64,000 nucleotides of DNA from Leishmania infantum JPCM5. Lineage: Eukaryota; Euglenozoa; Kinetoplastea; Trypanosomatida; Trypanosomatidae. The stretch's first letter is position 1. The number at the start of each line of letters is the position of its first letter. The position numbers and the translations under genes were made by a program. The stretch covers positions 429,486-493,485 of the forward strand of contig NC_009391.2 of NCBI RefSeq assembly GCF_000002875.2. Direction: 5' to 3'. This document shows positions 48,801 through 58,260 of the stretch, in pieces. The notes under the pieces are model-generated. The model was not told the origin of the DNA. It made no database searches and saw only the letters and a list, made by a program, of their open reading frames with translations.

Positions 48801-51800
48801 ATGAAGGGCGTCAGTCTACGCCGCCAGCAGCGGCACAGTCACCAGCCGAGCGTCTCGCAGGGCAGCGACGCGCCGGTGTCGCTGGTGTTCCGCACCCACG
48901 GCGACAGCCTCTCGAAGGCTGCCTTTCTCTTCTGCCCAAAGAACTTTAACTTGACCAACCCCGTCACCGCAACAGGCTCGGCAGCAGCAGCGGCGGTGCC
49001 GTCAGCCTCGTCGTCCGCCTCGCTTTCGTCCGTCAGTGGTCTGCCTGCCCAGCCGGCGCGGCACGGCGTCACCGCGTCGCCGCCGTCGGCAGGCCCGCAT
49101 GATGGAAAGCGCTTCACCAGCGCAGTGTCGTCCAGTGCCGCCGAGAGCGTGCAGACTCTCGTCGAGGCCATCGTGGAGCTGCGCCCCTCCTTCTCCCAAC
49201 CTTTTCACCACAGCCACGGCGCCTGTGGCGGTGGGATGGGAAGCAGCCACAATCTCTCTGGCCTGACCGCCGGCAGCCCGCTCACGAGCGGCACTGGTGA
49301 CGGAACCACCGGCTTCCTCGGCTTCCCCGCACACACGCCAAGCAACTCCTCAGTCGGGATTGGCTCCTATGTTGACTTGATGGCGCTGTCGTCCTTCGTT
49401 TCTCCGCCCTCTGGCGGCAGCTTCGCCGGTGCGAACGGCGCTGAGGGCGGCGGCATGGCGTTCGCGCCGTCTGTAGGAGCCAGCCGCAACGGCGAGTCGT
49501 TGCACACCTCCGCCGCGTCGCCGCGGCAGGGTGGTGCTGCCGGCTTCAATGCCGGCATGCTGGGCAGCTCCAGCTTAACGAGCATCCCATCGCTGAGCGG
49601 CGTGCCAAACACGACTGCTGGTGCTGCTGGCGCTGGCAGCGGAGCCGCAGGCGGCTCCGGCGTTGCGTCTGGCGGTGGCGTGGCGGGGGCCGGTGAGCTG
49701 TGCTTCCTTATGCACCCCTCTGGTGGTTGGATATGCCGCGCCATGGCGTTTAACGAGAAAGAGGTGAGCCACGCGAATGGTGCTATCAGCGTTAACCAGT
49801 CCCTCACGTCCAAGTGCGCGCTCATTAACGAGGTCGCCAAGGGCAAGATCATGGCGCGCATCCTGAGCTCGTACCAGTATGTGCAGGAGCGCTACGGACT
49901 CTCATACGTGGAGGTGACCGTGGACAACCAGTACCTTGGCCGCTCCGACATGTTTCTCATATCGGAGGCGCTGCGGGAGCGTATCCTGTACGAGGGCGAG
50001 GAGATGCACGTCTGCGGTTTCCGCATTCGCGTGCGCGAGATGCTGCAGGAGGTGGTGAGCACGTCGAACACGGCGCCAAGCAGCGCCGCCACCTCCCTTG
50101 TGCCTCCCGCGTTCTCCGCCTCCTTGCCGGGCGTGAGTGCGTCACCGGCAGCCGTGCCATCCGCAACCGCGACACCTGCTGGCGTAGCCTCTTCCGGTGG
50201 CACTACCGGCACTGCAGCTTCTGGCGTTAGCGCTTCGGGGAACGCCATGAGCATCGGCGCCGGCGCCGCGGGGGCTGCCGGGACCGCTGCGGCATCAGCG
50301 GCGGGCGCCATCGCGCACATTCGCGTCGGCCATGGCATTGTACTGCCCACCACCCGCATCAACTTCCAGTCCCTGTCGCCGGTTCACTACATCCTCCTCG
50401 AGCTGTCGCGTGAGATGTGGGAGACGACGATGGACGGCCGCATAGCGCTCACCTTGGCCATCCGAAAATTCCTCAGTGAGCTGCTGCTGAAGCAGCTACC
50501 GAAACACAAAGCCTCCCCGCTTATCTGCGTCGTCTTCACAGGACGACTGCGCAAGGAGTTCCAGTTCAGCCGACACAGCGACGTCTTTCACCTGCTGGAG
50601 TTGCCGCGAGATCTGCGCAGCAACGTCGACATTGTGGAAGAGATCCGCATGCACTGCGAGGCGCTTGTGGATCGCGTGCTGCGGGAGGTGCAGGACTCCG
50701 CTTGGCGGCAGCTGGAGGCCGAGGCGCGGGCGTACCGCGAGGCCGCCGCGGCGCCCCACTCGCGCGCTAGCGGGGCCAAGGGTGCGGGATGTAGACTAGC
50801 GAACGACGGCGACGACCTGGACACCGACCCGCACTTGCTTCGAGAGAGGGAGGGGTGCGCTGCTGCTGCTACGACCAGCGTCCCAAACCAGTTCCCGCCA
50901 GCGAGCGAGACTCTGAAGCGGGGCCGCGCCAGCGCAGCCTTTTCCGCTGCCACAGAAGCCACCTTTGACGCCTACGTGCGATCGCGCCAGCAGTACATCG
51001 AGAGCATCACGGCGAAGAGCTTGTTTGTGCACGCGAAACAGTCGAACACGCTCGAGGCACTCAGCATCCTACTGGAGCGGTGCACTCACAACTACATTGA
51101 TCGCAATCTCACGCTCTGCGGACACGCTGTGACGGTGGTGTCGGCCGGAAAGGGCTTCTACCAAGTCACGAACAATCTTGTGCAGGTTGTGTGCGCTCGG
51201 CTGCACGACACAGGGCTGGAGAAGGTTCACGTCGTCTGCATCGGCCGCCCTCCGCTACACGTGACGCCGCTGCTCGAGTACACGTCCGACGATGACACGC
51301 TGCGGTCGCAGTACCATCTGCACAGCTGTGTGCTGTCGGGTGTCGGCGTCGGCGCGCGGGGCATGAGTGGCGGCGCGCCTACGCCATCATTACCCTCAGG
51401 GGAGGCGGAGCGCTACTATGAGACCCCGGAGTGGATGTTCGTCTTCTTCTTCCACGCTTCTCTTCAATATAAAAGCGGCGGCGAGACGGTCTTCGAGCTG
51501 CTGCCGAAGGAGTGCTGGCTGCGGGAGCACTCGGTGATGGCGGCGCTCGAGTCGCTGTGGCCGACGCCGCCAGAATCGCAGCAACAAGCGCGGCAGCAGC
51601 AGTCTCGGGTGTACTCGGCGTCGACGCTGTTGTCTGGTGGTGCGGCCGCTGACGGTGGTGAGGAGGGTGGCAGCGCCTCCGCCGGAGCGGACGCGACGAC
51701 CGGCATGAACAGGGGGGGCGGGGCCGCTGCGGCTGCCGCGATGATGGGCTCGTGCGGAAGCCCCAGCGTTGCTGCTGGAGAGCTGCCCCTTCCGGGCGGC

Positions 51801-54800
51801 AACCCACCTCTGCTCATTCCCGGGCTGGGGCTGCGCTCCTACCCCGTGCCCGAGGTGACGCTCCCGGTGCATCCTCACTCTGCCAATCTACTGCTGTACG
51901 CTGATGGCTGGGGCCCCGGCACACCGGAGCCACAACACGTTGTCCTACCCGCTGGGGCGGCCGCTGGCTTTGCCGCCGCTTCAGGCGGCATAGGAGGTGG
52001 GCCTTCTCAGCCTCCTGTCCCCTTGCACTTGCAGCCCTTTTTCGCCGAACCTTTCAGCGCCTCGTGGACCGGCAGCATGAGCGCCGAGCAAGCCCCGTCA
52101 CCGACGTCGCCACTCTGCAGCTCGAGCGGTAAAGCAGCAGCGGCGCCGGTGTCGACAGTGTCCAAGAACAGCAGCCCTCTGTTGGTGCGCAACACGACCA
52201 CCACCAGCAGCTTCGCCTCCCCGACGGCCCCGACGCAGGGGTCCATGCCACGCTGGCTGACGGGCACCGGCACACTGGGGGCACAAGTCATGGCTTGGCA
52301 ACAGACGCAGCTGCAGCAGGGGCTGCAGCCGATGCTCGCCTCCTACACACTTCCACACAGCTCAGCTGGCAGTGCGTTGCTGCAGCACGCGCGATATGCG
52401 CAGCCGATCCAAGCATTCAACTGCATGCCATTCATGACGGCGGGGGCACACAGCAGCGGCATCTGGGGTATCGAAGTCCCCCCTACATCGGCGGTAACGT
52501 GGAGCTCCGCTCAGCCGCGGCGCTCCCGCACTGGGGTTGCCGGGGCATCCGGTGCAGCATACCACCATCTTGCTGCACCCAACGGAAATGGGGGCCATCA
52601 CACGACAATGGTGGCGGTGGCGGCCTCTGGGCTCGGCGGCGGCCGAGTTAGCCACCCCAACAGCCTGCCTTCCTACTACGCCACCAGCGGCAAGCCAGCT
52701 CTGCACATCAGCCGCTCCTTCGACCACAAGACGACCGCGAACCTCGAGCACCATTCCCTTGGCGGCCTCGAGCACTCCGTGCGCAGCGTCGGCTCGTCTC
52801 TGCTGGGGCTTTATGCCAACGCACCGCGCCTGCAAACCCGCTCACTGCTGTGGCGCGACCGCAGCACCTCCAAGTCCAGCATGACCTCTATCGTCACTTC
52901 CGTGGCAGCCGCCACCACCGCTGCGGGCACAGACCTCGGTGTCAGTTGCAGCAGCGCCGGCGGTGGGCTGCGGTCGGTGCAGCTGCGGCTAGAGGATGGC
53001 CACGTGTACCGCGATGTCATGGGCGTGGCCGCCTCGTTCGCCTTCTGTGCGTGGTACTGCCTCCACGCGTCCAAGCCGTACCAGGACTGCGGAGGCGGCT
53101 CGACGGCCGTGGCGGGCACCGGTGCGACGAACGCGCCCGCATCACACGCCATGGCTGCACGCCAGGGAGGCAGTGGCGCCGCCGCCGCTGCAATAGCTGT
53201 TGCTGGCTGCTCGTCGCCGTTTACGGCGGCATCGATGGCTCGGAGGCTTCTTCAGCGCGATGGGCAGCCGAGCGCTCTAGCGGAAAGCGCCGCCGGTGCA
53301 GCTGCCGAGTCTAGCTACGGCGATGCCTCTCTCCAGCCTTCGGTGAAGAGCTGGCATAAGGCCCCGAGCGGCACGCGCAGCGACGCCGTCTTCTGCGGCT
53401 GCAATGTGGTGGACAGCGACTTGCGCAACGGGTATCTGATCCTGGAAATTACCATCAATGCGGCGGTGCTGCCGCAGTCGTTCTGGTCGCCTCGGCTGCT
53501 TCTAGACGACAACTGCTGGGCCCACCTCATGAGCTGCTTCACTGGCCGCGATGACCGCCTCACCTTGGATGATGAGCTTGAGTTTGTCTCCGAGGAAGGC
53601 ACAGATGACGACGCCCTCACTATTGATGGCAGCAGCACTGACGGACAGTCGTCGCCACTGAACGGCAGCAGCGGCCGAAGATGGCGTGAGGAGGATGGTG
53701 GAGGCAACGTCACGTCATCGGCAGCCGCAGCGACTGCCGCGGCGGCGGGCAAAGAGACGGGCGGCGGCACCCGCGGCGTCCCTGACAGCGGTGGCGCTGG
53801 TGATGACTACCACTTTCAGTCCGACTTCCGCCCTGCCGAGGTGTTCTGCCGCTCCCACAGCGGCATCACCCCAGATGGGCGGACGCTCATCATCCCCACG
53901 CACAACAACGGTGTGCACTTCCAGTCCTCCGAGGAAATCCTCCTGCGCTTCAGTCCGCAACTGTTTGTGTCGACCGTGGACGAGGTCGATGAGGTGGCGC
54001 TGGAGCAGGTTGGCCCCACGACGTCGACTGTGCCGCACCACCACGACACAGCTGCCGTGGATGATGAGGCGGTAGAGAGACGGTCAGCTGTGAGCTGTGT
54101 CTCGCGTCAGATATCGCGCAACGAAGGAGGGGAGACGCTCTTGGGCGGTGCGGCTGTTGAGCCGGCGGGACGGCAGGATGCCTTCGGGCGCCTGCAGAAG
54201 GACGAGAAGGGGAGCTGCTCTTCGCCAACTGGCGGCAGCGCCGCTGCAGCGGCGACCGCCGGTGCAACGGATGATGTAGGTGGGGAAGGCCAAGCACCGG
54301 TGCCTCCGCATCAAACTGGTGCAGAGGTGATGCAGTGCATAGTCGAAAGCGGCAGCAGAAACAGCACTGACAGCGTAGCAATATCGCGTGCCAAGACGGC
54401 GAAGGACTCGACCGCGGCTGCGCCGCGTTCGTCGAACTCCGCTTGTGCGTCGGGCAGCGTGAACATCGATGCAGAAGCGATGGAGCCGGCGGCGGATGTG
54501 CCGTCGCGGCAGACCGCGGCGCCGGCGACTGAGGACACGATGACGTCAACGGAGTCGCTTCCTATACCAAAAGACGGCATCGCTCGCTCTACAAAGTCCG
54601 CAACGTCGACATCCCGACCTTGGCCACTGCGCCTGCGACCGACAGCGACAGTCACCAACTCCCCAGCGCTAGCCGCAGGGGCGCCGCCGCCGCTGCCCTT
54701 CCGCGCGCACGCGCTGCCCATGACAGCGGTCAGCCGGCAAGGAAGCAGCAGCATCGCTGGACCGCCGTCGTCGTCGCCGACTCCGACGACGGCGACGCAC

Positions 54801-56510
54801 CCGGCCGGGCAGCACCCCGCGTACAGCACGTTTCACCACGACGAGGTGCCGCTGATGCCCGGCACAACAGTGACCGTGGGTTTTGTGCAGCTGCGCAACA
54901 GTCTTCTCTTCGCGATCAAGCCCATCAACCCCCTTAGACATGGCTCTGAGGAGGAGCATCGCGAAGATCTGACGGCGCTGTCGCAGTCGGCCGAAAGCGT
55001 GAGCACCGCAACGGTACTGCGCCGTCGCTGGCAGTGGAAGCACCCTGATATTGCCGCCGAGCCGCAGCACCTGGCAAGCTGGACGCGTCTGTGCACGTGT
55101 AGGCTGTTGCCCTTGTACGGCAGTAAGCCGGCTTACCCGCGTGAGAGCTTCTACACGGTGTCGCCTCACCAGTACACTGTGACGAGTCACGGCGGCAGCC
55201 ACGCCGACTCGGCGGAGGACAAGCGGCGGTTGCTGGAGTTTGTGCTGCAGCGCCTCCAGCAGCAGTATCAGATAGTCGTCGACAGCCCTGGCCTCGCCGC
55301 TGGTTCGCAGTGGCCGCGCGCCGACCCGTCGCCGAACGCGCGGTTGGAGATGTCACTCGGGCACCAGACGCACACGCTCAAGGTGGGCGAGACGGCGAAG
55401 ACGATCTCGGTAACGCGCATGCTGCACCGAGGCATGTATAGCAACGGACAGGTGACGCACATGCTGAGGTACCGCTACTTGCTGTGGAACTACCTGGCAG
55501 ACGAGTTCACCACGCGCGAGGTGCACATGGAGGCTCAGGTTGGCGAGCGCAGCGCTTTCCGGTGGGAGTCGCTCGATGGCTGGCTGCAGGAGCGGCCGAA
55601 GGCGTTCATCCCACGCGGGCCAGACCTCTGGCTGCGCTCGCGCGAGGTGGCCGTCGCGCTGCTTCCCGAGGATGCGGCCAACCCTCCGTCGTACGAGGAG
55701 TTCTGCCGCTTCATCAACTACAGGTTCTCAGTGCATCTGTCTACATACGGCAAGGTGGCGTGGAGGCCGCACGAGGGCGGTGTGTCGCTCGACATCTCTG
55801 AGCCGATGCCCCTGATTCTGCCCGCAACACCGCCGTTGATGGAGGTGGCGCTCGTGCACGACAACCCGCTCACCTTCGACACACGCAACATCGTCGACCG
55901 CGTCACCGGCCGCACCGTCGGCTTCGAGGTCCCCGTGCAGGAGCGGTTCACGAGCGTCGACATCAGTCTGCCACATGAGTACGACAGCCACTGCTGCTAC
56001 TTCTTGAAAGTGTCTTGGCTGGCGTGCGCCGCCTGTATCGTCGTCGACTGGATGGGCTCCTTCATCGCGAACGCCGCGCGCTTTCACTTCCACGCCGTCC
56101 CCGTGGGCTGCTACTACAACAGCCCCAAGGCGGAGTCGCTGACCGCGCACTATGACGTCGAGGCGGCCTCGCCGGATGAGGAGCCGGCGCTGCGTCGCGC
56201 GCTGGTGGAGCTACTCATGACGCCGGCCTACCACTATTACCCGGACACGCCGGTGCTGACGCGCAACTGCCGCCTCGTGCACTTCAGCGGCCTGTGCTGC
56301 GTCATTGTGCCCCCGAGCGCGACAACGGTGGCGCAGTGGTATCAGAACGCGTTTGTGCGGCAAGGCTCTGTGGAGCAGCTGGAGCTGCTGGCGCAGTTCA
56401 AGGAGGCGGTGACCAAGGCGCGGCTGCGTGTCGCGGACGTAGCCGCTGGCCACGCCTCTGCTGCTGGCGTGCCCCCACCCGGCAACGGCGGAAGTGTGAA
56501 CTACTCTTAG
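48801..56510 (+). CDS. IML1: Iml1/DEPDC5-like GATOR1 subunit
   Basis: The protein has 2569 residues against about 1600 for DEPDC5 and Iml1. After a Gly/Ser-rich N-terminus, residues about 308-630 match the Iml1 N-terminal region: NQYLGRSDM near 380 and the strand-helix block NFQSLSPVHYILLELSREMW near 520. Residues about 743-827 match the next conserved block, with HNYIDRNLTLCGHAVTVVS and CIGRPPLHVTPLLEY. Near the C-terminus a conserved region (FLKVSWLACAACIVVDWMGSF) resembles the Iml1 C-terminal domain. Long Ser/Ala/Gly/His-rich insertions separate these parts; a DEP domain is not obvious. In yeast and animals this protein is the GTPase-activating subunit of GATOR1, which inhibits TORC1 on vacuole or lysosome when amino acids are scarce. 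The same role here is inferred. The ATG follows a candidate acceptor by 66 bases; an upstream TTG extension is unlikely. Confidence 0.85.
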   Translation: MKGVSLRRQQRHSHQPSVSQGSDAPVSLVFRTHGDSLSKAAFLFCPKNFNLTNPVTATGSAAAAAVPSASSSASLSSVSGLPAQPARHGVTASPPSAGPHDGKRFTSAVSSSAAESVQTLVEAIVELRPSFSQPFHHSHGACGGGMGSSHNLSGLTAGSPLTSGTGDGTTGFLGFPAHTPSNSSVGIGSYVDLMALSSFVSPPSGGSFAGANGAEGGGMAFAPSVGASRNGESLHTSAASPRQGGAAGFNAGMLGSSSLTSIPSLSGVPNTTAGAAGAGSGAAGGSGVASGGGVAGAGELCFLMHPSGGWICRAMAFNEKEVSHANGAISVNQSLTSKCALINEVAKGKIMARILSSYQYVQERYGLSYVEVTVDNQYLGRSDMFLISEALRERILYEGEEMHVCGFRIRVREMLQEVVSTSNTAPSSAATSLVPPAFSASLPGVSASPAAVPSATATPAGVASSGGTTGTAASGVSASGNAMSIGAGAAGAAGTAAASAAGAIAHIRVGHGIVLPTTRINFQSLSPVHYILLELSREMWETTMDGRIALTLAIRKFLSELLLKQLPKHKASPLICVVFTGRLRKEFQFSRHSDVFHLLELPRDLRSNVDIVEEIRMHCEALVDRVLREVQDSAWRQLEAEARAYREAAAAPHSRASGAKGAGCRLANDGDDLDTDPHLLREREGCAAAATTSVPNQFPPASETLKRGRASAAFSAATEATFDAYVRSRQQYIESITAKSLFVHAKQSNTLEALSILLERCTHNYIDRNLTLCGHAVTVVSAGKGFYQVTNNLVQVVCARLHDTGLEKVHVVCIGRPPLHVTPLLEYTSDDDTLRSQYHLHSCVLSGVGVGARGMSGGAPTPSLPSGEAERYYETPEWMFVFFFHASLQYKSGGETVFELLPKECWLREHSVMAALESLWPTPPESQQQARQQQSRVYSASTLLSGGAAADGGEEGGSASAGADATTGMNRGGGAAAAAAMMGSCGSPSVAAGELPLPGGNPPLLIPGLGLRSYPVPEVTLPVHPHSANLLLYADGWGPGTPEPQHVVLPAGAAAGFAAASGGIGGGPSQPPVPLHLQPFFAEPFSASWTGSMSAEQAPSPTSPLCSSSGKAAAAPVSTVSKNSSPLLVRNTTTTSSFASPTAPTQGSMPRWLTGTGTLGAQVMAWQQTQLQQGLQPMLASYTLPHSSAGSALLQHARYAQPIQAFNCMPFMTAGAHSSGIWGIEVPPTSAVTWSSAQPRRSRTGVAGASGAAYHHLAAPNGNGGHHTTMVAVAASGLGGGRVSHPNSLPSYYATSGKPALHISRSFDHKTTANLEHHSLGGLEHSVRSVGSSLLGLYANAPRLQTRSLLWRDRSTSKSSMTSIVTSVAAATTAAGTDLGVSCSSAGGGLRSVQLRLEDGHVYRDVMGVAASFAFCAWYCLHASKPYQDCGGGSTAVAGTGATNAPASHAMAARQGGSGAAAAAIAVAGCSSPFTAASMARRLLQRDGQPSALAESAAGAAAESSYGDASLQPSVKSWHKAPSGTRSDAVFCGCNVVDSDLRNGYLILEITINAAVLPQSFWSPRLLLDDNCWAHLMSCFTGRDDRLTLDDELEFVSEEGTDDDALTIDGSSTDGQSSPLNGSSGRRWREEDGGGNVTSSAAAATAAAAGKETGGGTRGVPDSGGAGDDYHFQSDFRPAEVFCRSHSGITPDGRTLIIPTHNNGVHFQSSEEILLRFSPQLFVSTVDEVDEVALEQVGPTTSTVPHHHDTAAVDDEAVERRSAVSCVSRQISRNEGGETLLGGAAVEPAGRQDAFGRLQKDEKGSCSSPTGGSAAAAATAGATDDVGGEGQAPVPPHQTGAEVMQCIVESGSRNSTDSVAISRAKTAKDSTAAAPRSSNSACASGSVNIDAEAMEPAADVPSRQTAAPATEDTMTSTESLPIPKDGIARSTKSATSTSRPWPLRLRPTATVTNSPALAAGAPPPLPFRAHALPMTAVSRQGSSSIAGPPSSSPTPTTATHPAGQHPAYSTFHHDEVPLMPGTTVTVGFVQLRNSLLFAIKPINPLRHGSEEEHREDLTALSQSAESVSTATVLRRRWQWKHPDIAAEPQHLASWTRLCTCRLLPLYGSKPAYPRESFYTVSPHQYTVTSHGGSHADSAEDKRRLLEFVLQRLQQQYQIVVDSPGLAAGSQWPRADPSPNARLEMSLGHQTHTLKVGETAKTISVTRMLHRGMYSNGQVTHMLRYRYLLWNYLADEFTTREVHMEAQVGERSAFRWESLDGWLQERPKAFIPRGPDLWLRSREVAVALLPEDAANPPSYEEFCRFINYRFSVHLSTYGKVAWRPHEGGVSLDISEPMPLILPATPPLMEVALVHDNPLTFDTRNIVDRVTGRTVGFEVPVQERFTSVDISLPHEYDSHCCYFLKVSWLACAACIVVDWMGSFIANAARFHFHAVPVGCYYNSPKAESLTAHYDVEAASPDEEPALRRALVELLMTPAYHYYPDTPVLTRNCRLVHFSGLCCVIVPPSATTVAQWYQNAFVRQGSVEQLELLAQFKEAVTKARLRVADVAAGHASAAGVPPPGNGGSVNYS

Positions 56511-57246
56511 TGATTTCCGTGTGCCGTACTGCTGTTGCCGCCGCGGTGCTTGCGGCTCTCCGCTCGTAGCGTTGTTGCTGATATTCGAAACGGTGGCGTC
56601 TAGACATTGCTGGGTGACGAGGCACGACAGTGGCGCATAAGAAGGGAGCGCGGGTGGCTCGGACAATGATGGGCATCCTGCTGATGAGCGGGTGGCTTGT
56701 GTGCCATAGATGGAAAAGGCAGCACATGCAGGCGCCTGAGGCCAAAGGCGGAGTGGGGGACCACCTATGGGTACGCAAGCAGTCGTCGTGTGTGTGGAGT
56801 GTATGTATATGTGTGTGCGCCCCCCTCCCCTCTCTCCGTTTCTTGTCACGCGTCTCGCTCTCCTCACCGGCGCCACATCTTCACTGTAGTTCTTGTCACC
56901 CCCTTCCCCTTCCCCTTCTCCTCCCTCACCTCCTCTCTCTATCTCCGTGCTCCTTAGCTGCACTCCGAGTTCCAGGGACGCCCCCCTCTCCCCAGCCACC
57001 GACCACCACCGCCACCGCCGCGTAGTAAAAAAGCATTTTCTCTGGTCTTTGCGACACAGCGGCCCTCTCTCCGGCTCCTGCTTCCGCGCCGCGTGTGTGC
57101 GTGCGCTTACCGCGAGCGCACCGTGTTCTTTTACCCAGCCTTCTGTTTTTCGCCTACGACGGCTCCCCTTAGCCGGCTGTGTTGGCTCTTCTCGCACCGC
57201 CCCGCTCTCTCCTTCCTTCTCGCCCTCTGCATCTCTGTTAGCAATC
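56511..57246 (+). other. Intergenic region between the Iml1-like and RSP9 genes
   Basis: No gene is supported. The first 300 bases are mixed sequence and probably 3' UTR. CT-rich tracts from about 56815 lead to the RSP9 start. Candidate acceptor AGs are at 57137-57138 and 57171-57172, after pyrimidine tracts. Confidence 0.55.
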
Positions 57247-58260
57247 ATGTCCGTCGCCAACGCTGCGTACCTCCCGCTCATCGGCAGCTGTTTGACAGCA
57301 GGAGAGCAGACGGCGCTGCAGTGCTCGCTTCCACTCCTCTCTCAGCGCTACCGCGGTACACCGATGAAGCTGTGGGGTAAGGTCACTGGTATCAAGGCAA
57401 ATTACTGGGTCGCGCAGGCTTTCCCGAACGGCGAGTTCGCGCCGGCTGTCAGCTTCTACAGCATCGATGGTGGAAACACGTGGACGATGCTCTCGGAGCT
57501 GACGGAGGAGCAAGTGGCCCTGTGCGAGGCCCTCCGCGGCCCCTACCAAGGGGTACCAAGCTACGAATATATGATGCGTCAAGATCTCCCGGCCGAGACA
57601 GACGAGGCCGCCGTGACCATGCCGACGCCGGACGGCATTCTGAAGAAGGCCGAGGACGACATCGCTGCCGCCCGCGCTGCTAGTGACGCCAACAGCGACG
57701 CCGACGAATCCGAAGGCGATGACGAGGAGCAGGACGACGAGGAAGAGGAGGAAGAGGAGGACGAGGAGGACGCCGGTGCCGTGCCGGCGCCGCGCAAGCG
57801 TATGGCGAAGTTCCGCATCCTTAGCGTCACGGAGGCGATGCGTTTAGCCCACTTTGTGCAGCTGCACGACGCGGACTGTCGCCTGACGGTGCGCGGCATG
57901 TACGTCCTGCAAGACGGCGCGGCTGTCGGTGCGCGCAACAGTACCTTCGGCGGCCAGCCTCTGCACAACGCGAAGAAGCCGTCGTGCTACGTAAAGATGG
58001 CGCGTGCGGGGACGGAGGAGCGGAACCGCATCCTGTATGGCCCCACGTACAACCCACACACGGACTACTTGATGCCCATCACGGACGATGCCCCTGCGGG
58101 TGTGTGGTCGGTCAAGTACAACGCAACGGCGAACGTCGTGAGCGTGCGCAACCTCTTCTACGAGGGCTCCCTCTTCTGGTACCGTCCGGGTACGCTGGAG
58201 TGCGGCCAGGTCTACTGCGGCCCCGGCGAGCGGAACTTCGACCTGTGCTTCATGCTGTAG
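57247..58260 (+). CDS. RSP9: Radial spoke protein 9 (RSPH9-like), flagellar axoneme
   Basis: The 337-residue protein aligns along its whole length with RSPH9 (276 residues in human). Matching blocks are LWGKVTGIKANYWVAQAF (near 41-58), VPSYEYMMRQDLP, the middle LSVTEAMRLAHFVQLHDADC block, and the C-terminal end YCGPGERNFDLCFML. RSPH9 is part of the radial spoke head, which transmits signals from the central pair to dynein arms and is needed for normal flagellar beating. A run of Asp/Glu at about residues 156-178 forms an acidic insertion that accounts for most of the extra length. The ATG at 57247 gives an N-terminus equivalent to the animal protein; the frame continues upstream only through Ser/Pro-rich spacer. 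Confidence 0.92.
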   Translation: MSVANAAYLPLIGSCLTAGEQTALQCSLPLLSQRYRGTPMKLWGKVTGIKANYWVAQAFPNGEFAPAVSFYSIDGGNTWTMLSELTEEQVALCEALRGPYQGVPSYEYMMRQDLPAETDEAAVTMPTPDGILKKAEDDIAAARAASDANSDADESEGDDEEQDDEEEEEEEDEEDAGAVPAPRKRMAKFRILSVTEAMRLAHFVQLHDADCRLTVRGMYVLQDGAAVGARNSTFGGQPLHNAKKPSCYVKMARAGTEERNRILYGPTYNPHTDYLMPITDDAPAGVWSVKYNATANVVSVRNLFYEGSLFWYRPGTLECGQVYCGPGERNFDLCFML

